Origin: Neolentinus lepideus HHB14362 ss-1
Lineage: Eukaryota; Basidiomycota; Agaricomycetes; Gloeophyllales; Gloeophyllaceae
Reading direction: 5' to 3'
Assembly: GCA_001632425.1 (NCBI GenBank)
Contig: KV425657.1
Span: 21,597-85,596, forward strand
Length of the DNA: 64,000 nucleotides
Notes under the pieces: generated by a model
Database searches by the model: none
Told to the model about the DNA's origin: nothing
What the model saw: the letters and a program-made list of their open reading frames with translations, nothing else
Part shown: positions 10,220 through 21,280 of the stretch, one piece after another
How positions within the stretch are numbered: position 1 is the stretch's first letter
Layout: each line of letters opens with the position of its first letter
Position numbers and translations under genes: made by a program

Positions 10220-13200
10220 TCATAAGTAGGCACTGTACAAAGCTGCGGTGAGCTTACGAGCTTGCCCCTTTCCAATCAGCCCTTCTACGTCTTGCATTAT
10301 AGTTTTATCACCGGCTAGCACACGAGCAACCTCAGGTTTATCACGATCCCCGAGATTCAGGCTGTGCGATGTCTTTGGAGGAGATTTGCGCGGCGACATG
10401 GCCATCAGCTGAGCAAGCGCTTCCAATGGCTCATTTTCTGGGGTTCGTTCACGCCTAGAGACAGCCGTGTCCGTCTCATTGAGCCTCCTGGCCTTGCGAG
10501 GCAGACCGCCACCCAGTGTTGACCTCCGCCGTTCCCTTCTTCGCGCCTCCTCTTCGCGGCCTGCTTTTGCTAGTCGAGCATATTCGCCAGCGCGAGAGTC
10601 CCTCGGCGGGCGATACTCATTCTGTTCGTCGTTCGCAGGTACCCGACGAAGAGCTGATGTCCGACCCAGTGATATTGAGCTGGTGTTACGAGACCTATCA
10701 TGTTCCTCGCCATCACTGCGAACAGCTAGTCCAGGACAATCCTCATACGACGATATTTCTTCCGAGTCAGGCGTTGAAGCGGCATCGGATCCCGATGTAT
10801 CATGTCCCGACAACTTCTTCATAGCGATACGTTCAGCTGCTTCGCGCATGTCTTTGAGAATCTCATCCGCCTTCTGGAAGTCCTTGACGTTCTCAAATAC
10901 TCCGTAGACGACCTCTTTCTGGAAACCATGGTTTTGCGCCATGGCATCTAAGAGATAATTGGTACCTAGCTGCATTGCTAGACGTTGATCCGATGGACGT
11001 TCCGGTGAAGGCGGAGAAGGAGTCGAAAATTGAACAGTGGTAGCAACAGAAGCGCTCCGAGGTGCATAGCCAAAGGGAGCGCTATAAGATCCAGGCATAG
11101 AAGACCGTGTTCGTCGTTCTTCGGGTATGTGATTGATAGAGGTGGAGCCCACATCTTCACGGCGTAACACGAAGCCTGGAAACGTCTTGCGCCGGTCATT
11201 CCTAGAGTAGTCTTCCTTCGATGTCCATCTCAATGTACTGATAGATTCGGGTGGACTCGCGTGTACCGCTCTGCCGTCCATTTCTTCTGCTTGCAACCTG
11301 TTAGCTGAGGGAGGCCACGGCGTACGCGATCGCGAAGAGCCTGCCGTAGCACCACGCGAAAGAGAAACTTCGCGAGTAGATATACGGTCCTCACTCGTGC
11401 GCAGACTTTGCCCCGCAGCAGAATCTGAATGACGGAGATCCAATGGACCAGCAGCCGCATCAGCGGAGACGGTGGAGGTGAAAGTTGGCGCAGATCCCGA
11501 AATCGAGGTTAGGAACCTCTGTACAATGCGCTTAGGCGTAGTTGCCTCCAAGTTGCTTGGCTTTGACAAAGATGCACCCGCCTCAGCCATAGAGGAACGT
11601 GTGTTGAGGGTCTCATATGTTTGACTGAAAGGGTGATGGCCTGGTTGTCCCGTCGATGCTGAAGGGATCTTAGACGCTGCCGCGACTATCTGCTCAGCAT
11701 AACGATGGACTCCGCCACGCCTCCTAGGCCTGTGATCCTCTTCTCTCGAGCTCACTTGGCTGAAAGGATGTTGTGCGTTCGGTATCTCATCTACTTCTTT
11801 GGCATCACCCTTCTCTTTATCCACCTTGCCAGCCCCGCTCTTCCTGAAAGACGCACCTCTGGCAGGGGGCCAATTCTCCTCTGCGTCCTCGTCCACCCCG
11901 CTGGCTCTCCTGCCATTCCGGCTGAAGCGAGAACGCCCGCGCTCATCGGTAAACGCACTCGTGTAAGGTCCCTCCGTCAACCGCGGTGGCTCGCGGTGCG
12001 GCCCACGGGTAATTGACCCACGTGTGGCTGGCGTAGGGGTTATCGACTCGAAAATGTTCTTGTCCTCGCGGGCATCCTCATCTTCGTAGGAATAGGGCAA
12101 TATCGGCGGCGTGCGGCTGCGGGGTCGTCTCCGAAACACAGGCGTGGACTGCTCGACCAAGGCAGCGCCCGAGTTCACATCCGGTGGACGACGGAGGCTA
12201 GGCGTAAATGGGAGGGATACGTCAGAGCCTGCGATCGATGCAGGCACAGAGACTGGCGGTGTTGGTTCTTGCTGGATGCCTGGTGACTGCACTGAAGCGT
12301 TCCTGGTAGGAGGACGCTGCGATATGGGCTCGGTGAACATCCCGGGCATAGCTAGACTTGCTAGCTTATGTTTCGAACCTAGAGTCGGGGAAGGAGCGGT
12401 AGCGAGATCGGGATAAACACGGTTATAACTGGGTGAAGTACTGCGCCGGTCAAGGCCGACACGGCGAAGCGTCGATTCAGGCTGAGGAATGGAACTGCAA
12501 CCAGTTTAACTTCAGCGTAGAACGCGCGAAGCCTTTACTTACCTGGCAGGTTTGTCAGGTTCGCGGTCTTCGCCAGTCGAACTCGGATCGTCGAGCAAGA
12601 CTGTCACATCTGCTTCCTCTCCCCTGTTTTCTGATGATTCCGACTCCTTAGAGTCAGTTGGCTCGTCGAAGACGTTGCCTGAATAATCTTCCGAGGGTGG
12701 CGGGACGACAACCTGCTCAGTGGGAGCGACATGACAATCTGGCTCGTCTGGCGGATTTCGGGGGTCGGCATCTTGTTGCGAAGGATCTGCTTCAGCTTCG
12801 GACGCAAGATCAGGCTGATGATCCACTTCCTTTCGAGGGTGGTCGCGGCGCAAGATCTTAATCTCATCCACCTGCTGTGGACCACGCTCGTCGTTGTTTG
12901 TCGCTGCCTTGTCCACATGTCTCATATCTCCCTGTTCTGTGCGAGACTCGACTAAGGCTTTGGGACGTACCGCGACCTGTTTCTTGCCTGCGCATGTCTG
13001 CTCATCCTCCTCTTCATTGACACGGTCCCGCGCGGACTGCTTCCCTTTGCCCTTCACCGCCCGCTCTCCCTCTTCCACAATGTTTTCTCTAAAGGTTGAT
13101 GATTTGAGCTTTGTCACTGAAGGCTTGACGTTGTTCTGGCGTCGCGGCTTGAGAACTCAATCTCATCCACCTGCTGTGGACCACACACCTCGTTGCTTGT

Positions 13201-13779
13201 CGCTGCCTTGTCCGCGGGTCTCGTATCTTCCCGCTCTGTGCGAGACTCGACTAAGGCTTTGCGACGTACCGCAACCTGTTTCTTTCCTGCGCGTGTCTGC
13301 CCATCCCCATCCTCCTCTCCATCGACGCGGGTCCGCGCGGGCTGCTTCCCTTTGTCTTTCACCGATCGCTCTGCCTCTTCCACGCTTATTTGTCTAAGGG
13401 TTGATAGTTTGGGCTTTTTTGATGAAGTCTTGACGTTGCTCCGGCGTTGATATTTGCGGATATACGGATCTATTTCTTCCTGATTCTTCTTGTAATGCTC
13501 GCGCCAGGATTGCCACGGGTGACGCGCCGCCCACGGCCACTTTTCAAGCTGGAATTTCTTCAGCATGGTAAGTTAGGTGGAAAGGTACACACATACGTTA
13601 TCCACTAGGTTTTTGTACAGATTATTGCCAGATCGGCCGCTCTCGGTGGGATTCTCAACAGCAATGTACTCAGCGAGACGCCTCGTGTCCTGGACGGTAT
13701 AATCTGTGCGGCTGGAATTTACCACATTAGTCGTATATACTGTACCAAAGAAATGAGATACGTACGGTGCCCGTTTCAT
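10220..13779 (-). CDS. RAP1: RAP1-like telomere-associated protein
   Basis: Model: complement(10220..12494, 12543..13135, 13189..13557, 13597..13711, 13766..13779), 1121 aa. Exon 1 has only 14 coding bases. Residues about 5-75 match the Rap1 Myb-type domain: YTVQDTRRLAEYIA, then SGNNLYKNLVDN, then after a 39-nt intron WPWAARHPWQSWREHYKK. A long charged, Ser/Pro-rich, probably disordered middle follows. Near residue 920 the stretch NYLLDAMAQNHGFQKEVVYGVFENV resembles the Rap1 C-terminal (RCT) protein-interaction domain. In other organisms Rap1 binds telomere duplex factors (shelterin, Taz1/TRF) or telomeric DNA. The usual N-terminal BRCT domain is missing from this model, so an upstream exon may be unseen. 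The middle contains a tandem duplication. The downstream neighbour (kinase/REase copy) is unrelated. Confidence 0.75.
12830..13440 (-). repeat. Two-unit tandem duplication inside RAP1 exons 3-4
   Basis: Two units about 305 bp apart encode similar charged sequence. Unit 1 has STLRQISVEEAERSVK...KGKQPARTRV...TRAGKKQVAVRRKALVESRTE...ADKAATSNE. Unit 2 has SSTFRENIVEEGERAVKG...KGKQSARDRV...CAGKKQVAVRPKALVESRTE...VDKAATNNDE. 305 is not a multiple of three, so translating straight through would break the frame. A 53-nt intron (13136-13188) restores it. See findings. Confidence 0.8.
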
Positions 13780-13865
13780 CTCTGTCGCAATGGATTCACT
13801 GAGGAAAGAGCAAAACGCGTGAAGTCACATGTGCGCACGTGACGTGACTAGTGTGTGCTCTGGAT

Positions 13866-14493
13866 TAGTGTTGCCACGATCCGGCACGGCGCGGCACAGC
13901 TTGGTTCTGGCGGCTTTTACCATTTGATGGTCGGCTCCGGTTCCCAGTGGTGGCTCTAGGTCTCGGTCCGCGGTCGGCTCGGCACAGCTCCAGTTCAGGC
14001 CGCAGCTCCTTGCCTGATTTGGACAGGTCAGTTGTGCTGGCATGATGGAAGCTCGTCAGTGTGTCAGTGAGGGCTGGGGGTTTGTAGCTAAGTAAATACA
14101 CATTAATATTTGGGTTTAGTTTGTCATACAAGAGTGTTTGAGCATTATATTGGGTTTTACAAACCCGAGCTCCCTTATGCAGGTGCTTACATACAAGTTT
14201 GTAGTCGTGGGAATCACGTCGATTTAGGTTCATGTGATCTGATTGGTTGATGGCTTCAGCTATAACAAGATTTGTAGTGTCAGTACAAAAGTCATTTGTA
14301 GTCTCGACTACAATATTACGTAACCCGGAAAGGAACTCAGAGCCATGGCTCGGACGGGTTCGGAACCGGTCTTTGGTGGTTAATTAGATACAACGGACCG
14401 GTCCGAGCCATCAGCCATTGGTCCTTATTCCCGGTCCCAGTCCAGCATAGTCCGGCACGGACCGTGGTTCCGCGCTGTGCCGTGGCAACACTA
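13866..14493. mobile_element. Non-autonomous element with 13-bp terminal inverted repeats
   Basis: The left end TAGTGTTGCCACG (13866-13878) is repeated in inverse at 14481-14493. The next inner bases are also similar (GGCACGG...CACAG on both sides). The TAGTG start fits the usual hAT terminus (YARNG). No 8-bp target duplication is visible, so the class is a guess. There is no transposase frame inside. The element lies directly upstream of the RAP1-like gene. Confidence 0.5.
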
Positions 14494-14802
14494 CCCACAG
14501 TTGGCAAACCTACCATACAGCTCAAGAGGTGGACACCGGAAGATGCCGAGACCCTATGCTGGGGGAGGGGGGCCCTCCGAGGCCCTTAACGGAGATTTCT
14601 CGTTCTTAATACATGGCTCTCAAAATATGTATATCGTGATTCAGAGGTCTTCAAAGCGCCCTTTGAGCAATGAGCTTGTGTTCTATGCACGGAAAAAGAC
14701 CATTTGCTCGTCGGACCCATTGCCGCAGTACTCTGGAAACAACAAAAGTTCGTGACATAACGCGTCAAAATGACAGAACTGCGACGTTTTCCACTCCTAC
14801 GT

Positions 14803-15462
14803 TAGGCTAGTGCATATTTCCGATGCACGCTAGGGAGTCCTCCCTTCCACCCATTTAGGAAACGACAGTTACCTGATTCAGGGGGGCTCGCGCCGACGCA
14901 ATGGCACCACGTGCGTATTGTGGCGGTCGCACCGGCACACACCGGCTGGCTCTTTTGCACTGTGTCGTTTTATCTTCCTCGTCTGTAATATGCTTTAGAC
15001 TACTGCTCTGTGGCTTAATTTATGTATCTATCCAACCTCAAATGTCTGATAATCCACTTACCATACCGAAAATTGGCTCAGATCAGTGGTATCAGTGGTA
15101 TCAGTCTAAACTTCAATATGAGTCTGCGAGATTTCCAAGTTACACTTTCTCGTGAAGTCGAAAAGGGGAATGATGTTAACATATTCATCGGTAGCTGTGG
15201 AATAGGAAAATCAGCGCTTTTTTACACCCTACTCGTAGCTGCAAGATGCAGGAGGAGTCTGCCGACGTGCGGCATCGGCCACCCATTGTGTCGGTCACTG
15301 ACCTCCTCTTTGAGACGGAGGCATGTGCTGCTTATACCTTTTCCGGACGATGAACTGAGTCAAGGGAGGCTTCTAAGGCGCGTAAACGAAACCGGTACAA
15401 GTCTCCATTAAAGACAGTTGCTCGCCTACTAAGTCTTTTTTAGGAGACGCGTACCAAGTCTA
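14803..15462 (+). mobile_element. 660-bp element, copy A of a three-copy family
   Basis: Starts TAGGCTAGTG and ends CCAAGTCTA. It is flanked by a perfect 9-bp direct repeat CTCCTACGT at 14794-14802 and 15463-15471. Copies B (17162-17830, inverted) and C (46695-47355) have the same ends and different 9-bp duplications. The termini are weakly inverted (TAGGCTAG against TAGACTTG). An internal frame (about 15118-15240) begins MSLRDFQVTLSREVEKG and carries IFIGSCGIGKSALFY, resembling a Walker A loop. There is no transposase, so the family is non-autonomous. Nine-base duplications fit Mutator-like elements, but the termini do not settle the class. Confidence 0.9.
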
Positions 15463-15471
15463 CTCCTACGT

Positions 15472-16481
15472 GTCCTCTTCACGATAGCTTAGAGGAAAAT
15501 GTGCCCTCGGCCGAGTCTCAGATATCAATTAGAGGCAAATTCAGGTTGTTCCGATGGTCAGTCGCTTTCAGTGCTGTCATTCCGCATAATAGACTAATCA
15601 GAATGTTGTTTCCCGCCTAGATTGCAATGCTGGACACGAAAATATTCAAATGCACGATGACCTTGACTCGACTAGTGATTCGGAATAACTTAAAGAGGAT
15701 GAGACGAGTTCCGCTGGTGTCGTGAACCGGAATCTGGGACGATGGCGCTGGTGGTGGTCTGTAATGCAGTGAACGGGTAAGCATTGGATCGCTGCATGAG
15801 CCTGAAGCCTCCTGGTCCCATTCAGCGGCTTGTAAGGCTGCCGCAAGTCTCTCTCTCAAAATACAACTAACTTTCTTCAATTATGGAGTGAGTATTGCTA
15901 TACCCTTCCCCGCTCGACGTGCACGTAGGTCTCGACATTGCTCCTATTTGTCCCTAGCTACTAATAGATTAGGTTTAATGGGCATCTGAGGCCGCTTCTA
16001 GTAGCTGTAAGATACTACTGTCCAATTTTATATTGTACTTAACGTCTATCGGTAGACAGTTGTTTACCATATACAGTGACTGCCTCCACGTCTTGGTCAT
16101 ACAGAATTTCCCTATATATACCGTGAGAGTCTCCCACGGGGGAGGGGGGGGCCTCGAGAGCCCTTAACGGAATTTGGTAGCATAGGGTCTAAAGTTTGCT
16201 CTCTGTCCGGCCCTTGATACAGCTCTACGTATACTGTACCTCTGTCCGATTAAAGTACTTCAGAACAGGAGAGATTCTAAATCGTTTCGACTGATGATTC
16301 AACATGCTTCACTGTGTCAGCATGCGATGCACGACTGAAGTCTAACTCCCAGACAGGTGTACGTCCACCGTAAGGGAACAGTTACTCACATTCATATCAG
16401 AAAGCGACAGACGACATTATGGAACACGATTTATATATCAAAGATAGCATCATGCTTGATATACCTCGTTTAGTTCCTTCT
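15472..16481. other. Intergenic, no gene recognised
   Basis: A G-rich patch (16138-16152) and the word GCCCTTAACGGA at about 16160 also occur at about 14585, with the 12-mer AGACCCTATGCT (about 14550) inverted at about 16180. This hints at an older element enclosing copy A, but no target duplication supports it. Confidence 0.3.
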
Positions 16482-16988
16482 TCACATAGGTATTCCCTCG
16501 AACTTCTCATGCTGCTCCAACAAAGGGGAGTTACGCTTCCTCCTCGTCGGCGTAGCTTCTCTTGCTCCATGTCCGACTGATCCATTCGCACTCTTCGCCC
16601 CTAACCAGACCATAATCCTCAGAGTCACCAGTGCAATGCATACCATGCCACCGTAGAACGCCAGTCTACGCATAACCACCCCATGATCCTCCTCAGACTG
16701 ACGATGTTCGGTTCCGCGCAGGAGGGAGGAAGCGAGGACAAGGGCAGAGACGAACAAGCACGGAGGAAGACACTGATAGAATATGTTCGCCTGGGAGAGA
16801 TCCGGGTCGGATTGCAGACGACCAATCACGTCGCAAATATCCTCCATGGGTGGACAGGCGGCTTCTACCCATTCGGTAGCTTCTGATATGAGACGTGTTT
16901 TGCCGCTGCGTCCGAGCGAAGTGTGAGGAGATGTCGAGAAGAGATCGGAGTGCTCGATGGAGGCGTGGTAGCGATGCACGAGGACCAT
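16482..16988 (-). CDS. Small hypothetical membrane protein
   Basis: Single open frame of 168 codons from an ATG. Two hydrophobic stretches, about residues 68-90 (NIFYQCLPPCLFVSALVLASSLL) and 108-128 (LAFYGGMVCIALVTLRIMVWLG), could span a membrane. The tail is basic (TPTRRKRN). I do not recognise a family. Codon use is ordinary. It may be a full small gene or the last exon of a longer one. Confidence 0.35.
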   Translation of the reverse strand: MVLVHRYHASIEHSDLFSTSPHTSLGRSGKTRLISEATEWVEAACPPMEDICDVIGRLQSDPDLSQANIFYQCLPPCLFVSALVLASSLLRGTEHRQSEEDHGVVMRRLAFYGGMVCIALVTLRIMVWLGAKSANGSVGHGAREATPTRRKRNSPLLEQHEKFEGIPM

Positions 16989-17161
16989 GATGTTGGGTTG
17001 GATAGTTGGGCGGTTCTAGTCCCTTGTTGTTGGATCTTGTGGTGAAGTTGCATTGATGCCTGGCTTTATACATTTAGAGATCAAGACCGGGATGACTTAC
17101 TAGGACGGCACGATTGAAGAATACATCATTCCAATGTGGTCCGGCAGCTGGCCGTTCGAAC

Positions 17162-17830
17162 TAGACTTGGTACGCGTCTCCTAAAAAAGACTTAGTAGGC
17201 GAGCAACTGTCTTTAATGGAGACTTGTACCGGTTTACTTTACGCGCGTTAGAAGCCTCCCTTGACTCCGTTCATCGTCCGGAAAAGGCATAACCAGCACA
17301 TGCCTCTGTCTCAAAGAGGAGGTCAGTGACCGACACAATGGGTGGCTGATGCCGCACGTCGGCAGACTCCTCCAGAGCCTCCTGCATCTGCACTTTTGCA
17401 GCTACGAGTAGGGTGTAGAAAAACGCTGATTTTACTATCTTGCAGCTACTGATGAATACAACACCATCCCCCTTTTCGACTTCACGAAAAAGTGTAACTT
17501 GAAAATCTCGAAAACTCACATTGAAGATTAGACTGATTATTGATACCACTGATCCGAGCCAATTTTCGGTGTCGCAAGTAGATTATCAGACATGATAGGT
17601 TAGATAGATACATAAATTAAGCTACAGTGCAGTATTCTAAAGCATAGGACAGACGAGGAGGAGGATAAAACAATGCAATGAAGCCAGCCGGTGTGTGCCG
17701 GTGCGACCGCCACAATACGCACGTGGTACCATTGCGTCGGTGCGAGCCCCCCTGAATCAGGTAACTGTCGCTTCCTAAACGGGCGGAAGGGAGGACTCCC
17801 TAGCGTGCATCGGAAATATGCACTAGCCTA
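17162..17830 (-). mobile_element. 669-bp element, copy B, inverted
   Basis: Reverse-orientation copy of the element at 14803-15462, with a perfect 9-bp target duplication CGTTCGAAC at 17153-17161 and 17831-17839. Its internal frame reads FISSCKIVKSAFFY where copy A has FIGSCGIGKSALFY, so the Walker-like glycines are lost here. Confidence 0.9.
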
Positions 17831-18193
17831 CGTTCGAACCGCAACGGATGGAAAAGCAGATGACGGTAGTCCTCGCGGCATGTCTCACATTGCTTTCCGT
17901 TCGTCAAGGTCAGAATCTAGTCTCAGTGAAGAAGCACGCGGATGTCTATAGGTCCATCACGCAAATTATCGTGTTCGTGCTGGGCTGAAAAATGGAAATA
18001 CATGCGCCGGGATCTATTGCACAGCCTGCTAAGGTAGGTATTGCAAAAGGGTTCCAAATATTGCTCGTATGTATGCTCTGAGCTATGCGAAAGTCCTGCC
18101 GTTCCATAGTAAGCATTGCATCACAATGCAATACCGCAGTATCCACCTACCATCATTGTATACAAGATAAGACCGTCTACTACGACAAGTCAT

Positions 18194-21100
18194 TCACCGT
18201 CTCGCAGACCCTCCGACCTTATCGTCCTCCAAATCCATTATAGCATCCGCGCTTTCATATGTACTCAACCTTCTAGCTCGCCTACTAGCAACAACCTTCT
18301 GCAATGTCGGCCTTGTTAAATTAGTTGCATTCCCCGTTTCAGAGGCGGGCGTTCCCGGAATTGACGTAGAGGGGGTAACAGTGGCGGACTGGGCCGGCGT
18401 CGATGCTTCTGAATCGACATGCTCATTGGGACGGGGTTCTTTGCGAGGAGAACCTTCTAGCTCTTTATCGGGAATCTGACACCATTTATATGGTTAGCAC
18501 AGCGTCAGTAAAGAATACGACGGAGAAAATAATGGAATGATTCCTGACAGGCAAACGAGCAATATACGCCAACAATGTGGAACAAGCTGCGGTTATGAAG
18601 ACCGTTCTCAACCCAACAGCATACGAGTCCCTTGCCTCCCGCTGCAAATCTGGTGGAAGCTCAGCAACCAAGCGCGCGGAGTGACGAATCTTGGTTATAA
18701 GCTATACACGAAGGTGAGATGAGACAAGTGGCCCTGCCAACCTGCGAAGAAGAGACAAACCTCGTCAGCGTTGGGACCTTTGATACGTTTACGGAGTTCA
18801 CGGTCGAGCGCGGATTGGAATATCGCTGAAGAAATGGCTACACCACCAACCTGGCCTAAGAAAGTGGCACATGCACTATTTAGGCCTTGAATCGACGGAA
18901 CGTGGGGGATAGATCTCACCTACACCTCGAAACAACTGTCCAAATCCAGTGCCGACAGCCATCGCATCGCCTGAGTGCCCGCATTTCCGTGAGTCAGCCT
19001 CGAATACCAGGTATGTAAGTGGCACGTACGTGGAATGTTAGCCAGCAACGCGACTACAGGTGAAACCATTTAGCAAGAGTCTAAAGTCTCCAGAAGGCTA
19101 TCGTACTCACTCAGCATAGTTTGCAGTACGATCGAATTACCAAAACCAAGCGGAACCTAGCGAGGCGCCTCGAATGAGTGGTAGGCCGCAACGACTCTTG
19201 GCGAAATACGTACAATTCCAACCCATAAATGCACCGGGTTCGAATCCACATTCATCGTACTGACAAGGACTGCTCCGATGAAGGGACATATCCCGAATAT
19301 CAGGTTGATCATCTTGTACTTGCCAGTCTTGTGCATCATCCATCTACAAGGAAGCAAGAGGTTCATCAACAAGGAGCTCTTCGTAGGACGATTCTGAGGC
19401 GACCATACCCGGCAAACAATGAACCCGTCGAGACAGCCACACTATTCGGAAGGACGTGCAAACCTAATACAAACCATTATCGTCATCATAGCTCTCTTTC
19501 CGTGAAAATACAACAAAGCTTACCAGCGACAGACGCGCTGGTCAAAAGCACAGTCTGGAACCACATCGGATAAAAGTACTGAATCGCAAAATTGCAGTTT
19601 GCCACCAGGAAGTTACTAATCCCCACAAGCACCGGGATTTTCTGCGTCAGTAGGAAGGGCGCTAGAACTGGCTCCGGCGCGCAGTACAGCTCTATGAGGA
19701 CGAACAAGATGGCGAAGACTATGGAGAGCACTAGAGAGGTTATAACCATTGAGTCATTCCACTAACAAGTGGTGTTAGTTAATGACTATGAATGGAGAGC
19801 ATGGAATTACGCACTGGTTGTTCGCCGTTGTACCGGAGACTAAGGAAGACGAGGCAGGAGCCGACCTACTCAAGCTATTACACCTACTCCGATGCTGTCT
19901 CGACGAGGTACTCACCGATCCCAGCAACGTCAGACTTCCAGCGTAGTCTATTCTCTTAAGTACGTCCATTTTGTTTCTGCTTTTTCCCTATCACGCGAGT
20001 GGTTTCACAAGATGTATGTTGAAAATGCTGCTAATCGCTTACGGGTGTAACATAGTTCAAATGCCATGATGTGAACGCGAAGGAGATGAGGAAGAGGGGC
20101 AACTGAAGGAGAAATGCCCATCGCCAACCCAGCCTGCGCGGTCCATTTAGCTGCGACATCGTATATTGGTATTCAGTACTTTACCAGTCACTGACGAGTC
20201 CTCCAATTGGACCACCTAGACCCATCCCAAACTAGTGTTATATTAAACGGCATGCATCTCAGAGAAGTGTCAGGTTTGCACATACACTATTGAAAACGCT
20301 CGCGATGCCTGTCGTCAGACCTCGACTCTATAGGACCATCAATGACAGACCACTTTGCCAAGAAGAAACTCCTTACGCGAATACTATACATGTCACTCGT
20401 TATAATCCTGCGTAGGTGACTTGAAGATGGAGCGCATACAAAAAGATAGAATGGCCTACGTTGCTGTCGTGAATGCACCTCCGCCACCTAAACCGCTTAG
20501 CTATCTCGAACCTCCGGCTTCAGTTTGTATTGTATCTGAAACATCGAAGACTTACGAATCTCGCTACAATAAGCATCTCCATGTTCCTTGAGAGGCCACA
20601 GGCGAGAGTTCCCAGCCCAGCAAGAAAAACGGCCATCTGGTTGGCACCCCTTCTTCCCAGAACGTTACATAGACGGCCATATAATGGCGTGAAAGTGCAT
20701 GTTGCAAGGAGGTATCTGGAAGTGCGTTTGAGTATTGTACGGGTGTAAGACGATGATAGCAATACGCGAACTGACGATGTCCCCAGCCAGCTGGCTTGAT
20801 GAGATCTTTGAAACTCCGAAGAGATCGTTGGAAGCACTATTTAATCATGCCAGTATTAGCGTTATACTCGAACTTGTCGTATCCTCTAGCCTCTATTCAT
20901 GCTCACACGTTGCAACAAGCGTAGCTTCAAGCGAGGTAAAATCAATGATCTCGTCACAGTCATCGCGCAACCAGCGGAGCTTCAGCTACGCACTATTCAT
21001 GCTCTTAGGACGATTACGTTTGAGAATACACCCACACCAGTCATACATGAGCGAGAGAGAGATGCGATAGGAGCAGAACAGAACGTACCGAAAGAAACGT

Positions 21101-21280
21101 CGCAATCCATATCCCTGCCAATATACCATATCTCGTGGATCTAGAAATCTCTAGAGGACCTGGATGTTTTGAAGGAACCTCGGGTTGCGCGTCAGGTAGA
21201 GGAGCCACTGCACTTCCATGGAGACTCTGCTGCAGTTGCGCATTCTTGATCAAAGGGTCTCTTTCAGTGGGCTCCGACAT
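18194..21280 (-). CDS. MFS transporter, DHA2-like (about 14 membrane segments)
   Basis: Multi-exon gene with about ten short introns. The start is MSEPTERDPLIKNAQ at 21280 and the stop is at 18194-18196. The N-terminal cytosolic tail carries an acidic dileucine-like DPLI, often a vacuolar sorting signal. Recognisable pieces in order: ISRSTRYGILAGIWIATFLS, TSLEATLVAT joined by a clean splice to LLPTISSEFQRSHQASWLGTS, then YLLATCTFTPLYGRLCNVLGRRGANQMAVF with the MFS signature G-R-x-x-x-x-GRRG between TM2 and TM3, later CAPEPVLAPFLLTQKIPVLVGISNFLV and FYPMWFQTVLLTSASVAG, and AGLNSACATFLGQVGGVAISSAIFQS-like TM13. A hydrophilic Ser/Thr-rich tail of about 90 residues ends SARR. This layout matches fungal DHA2-type permeases (vacuolar amino-acid or amine carriers). 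The substrate cannot be told. No break was found, but not every splice was checked. Confidence 0.82.

Noticed and set aside
10467..10907. 146-codon plus-strand frame inside RAP1
   Set aside because: It is fully antisense to a confident exon with better codon bias and domain content.
14548..16191. Possible larger element bounded by AGACCCTATGCT and its inverse
   Set aside because: The arms are only 12 bp, no target duplication is present, and the shared GCCCTTAACGGA words are in direct, not inverted, orientation.
19240..19256. GGTTCGAATCC, resembling a tRNA T-loop
   Set aside because: It is coding sequence of the MFS transporter on the minus strand (NVDSNP). No acceptor stem or anticodon arm can be drawn around it.
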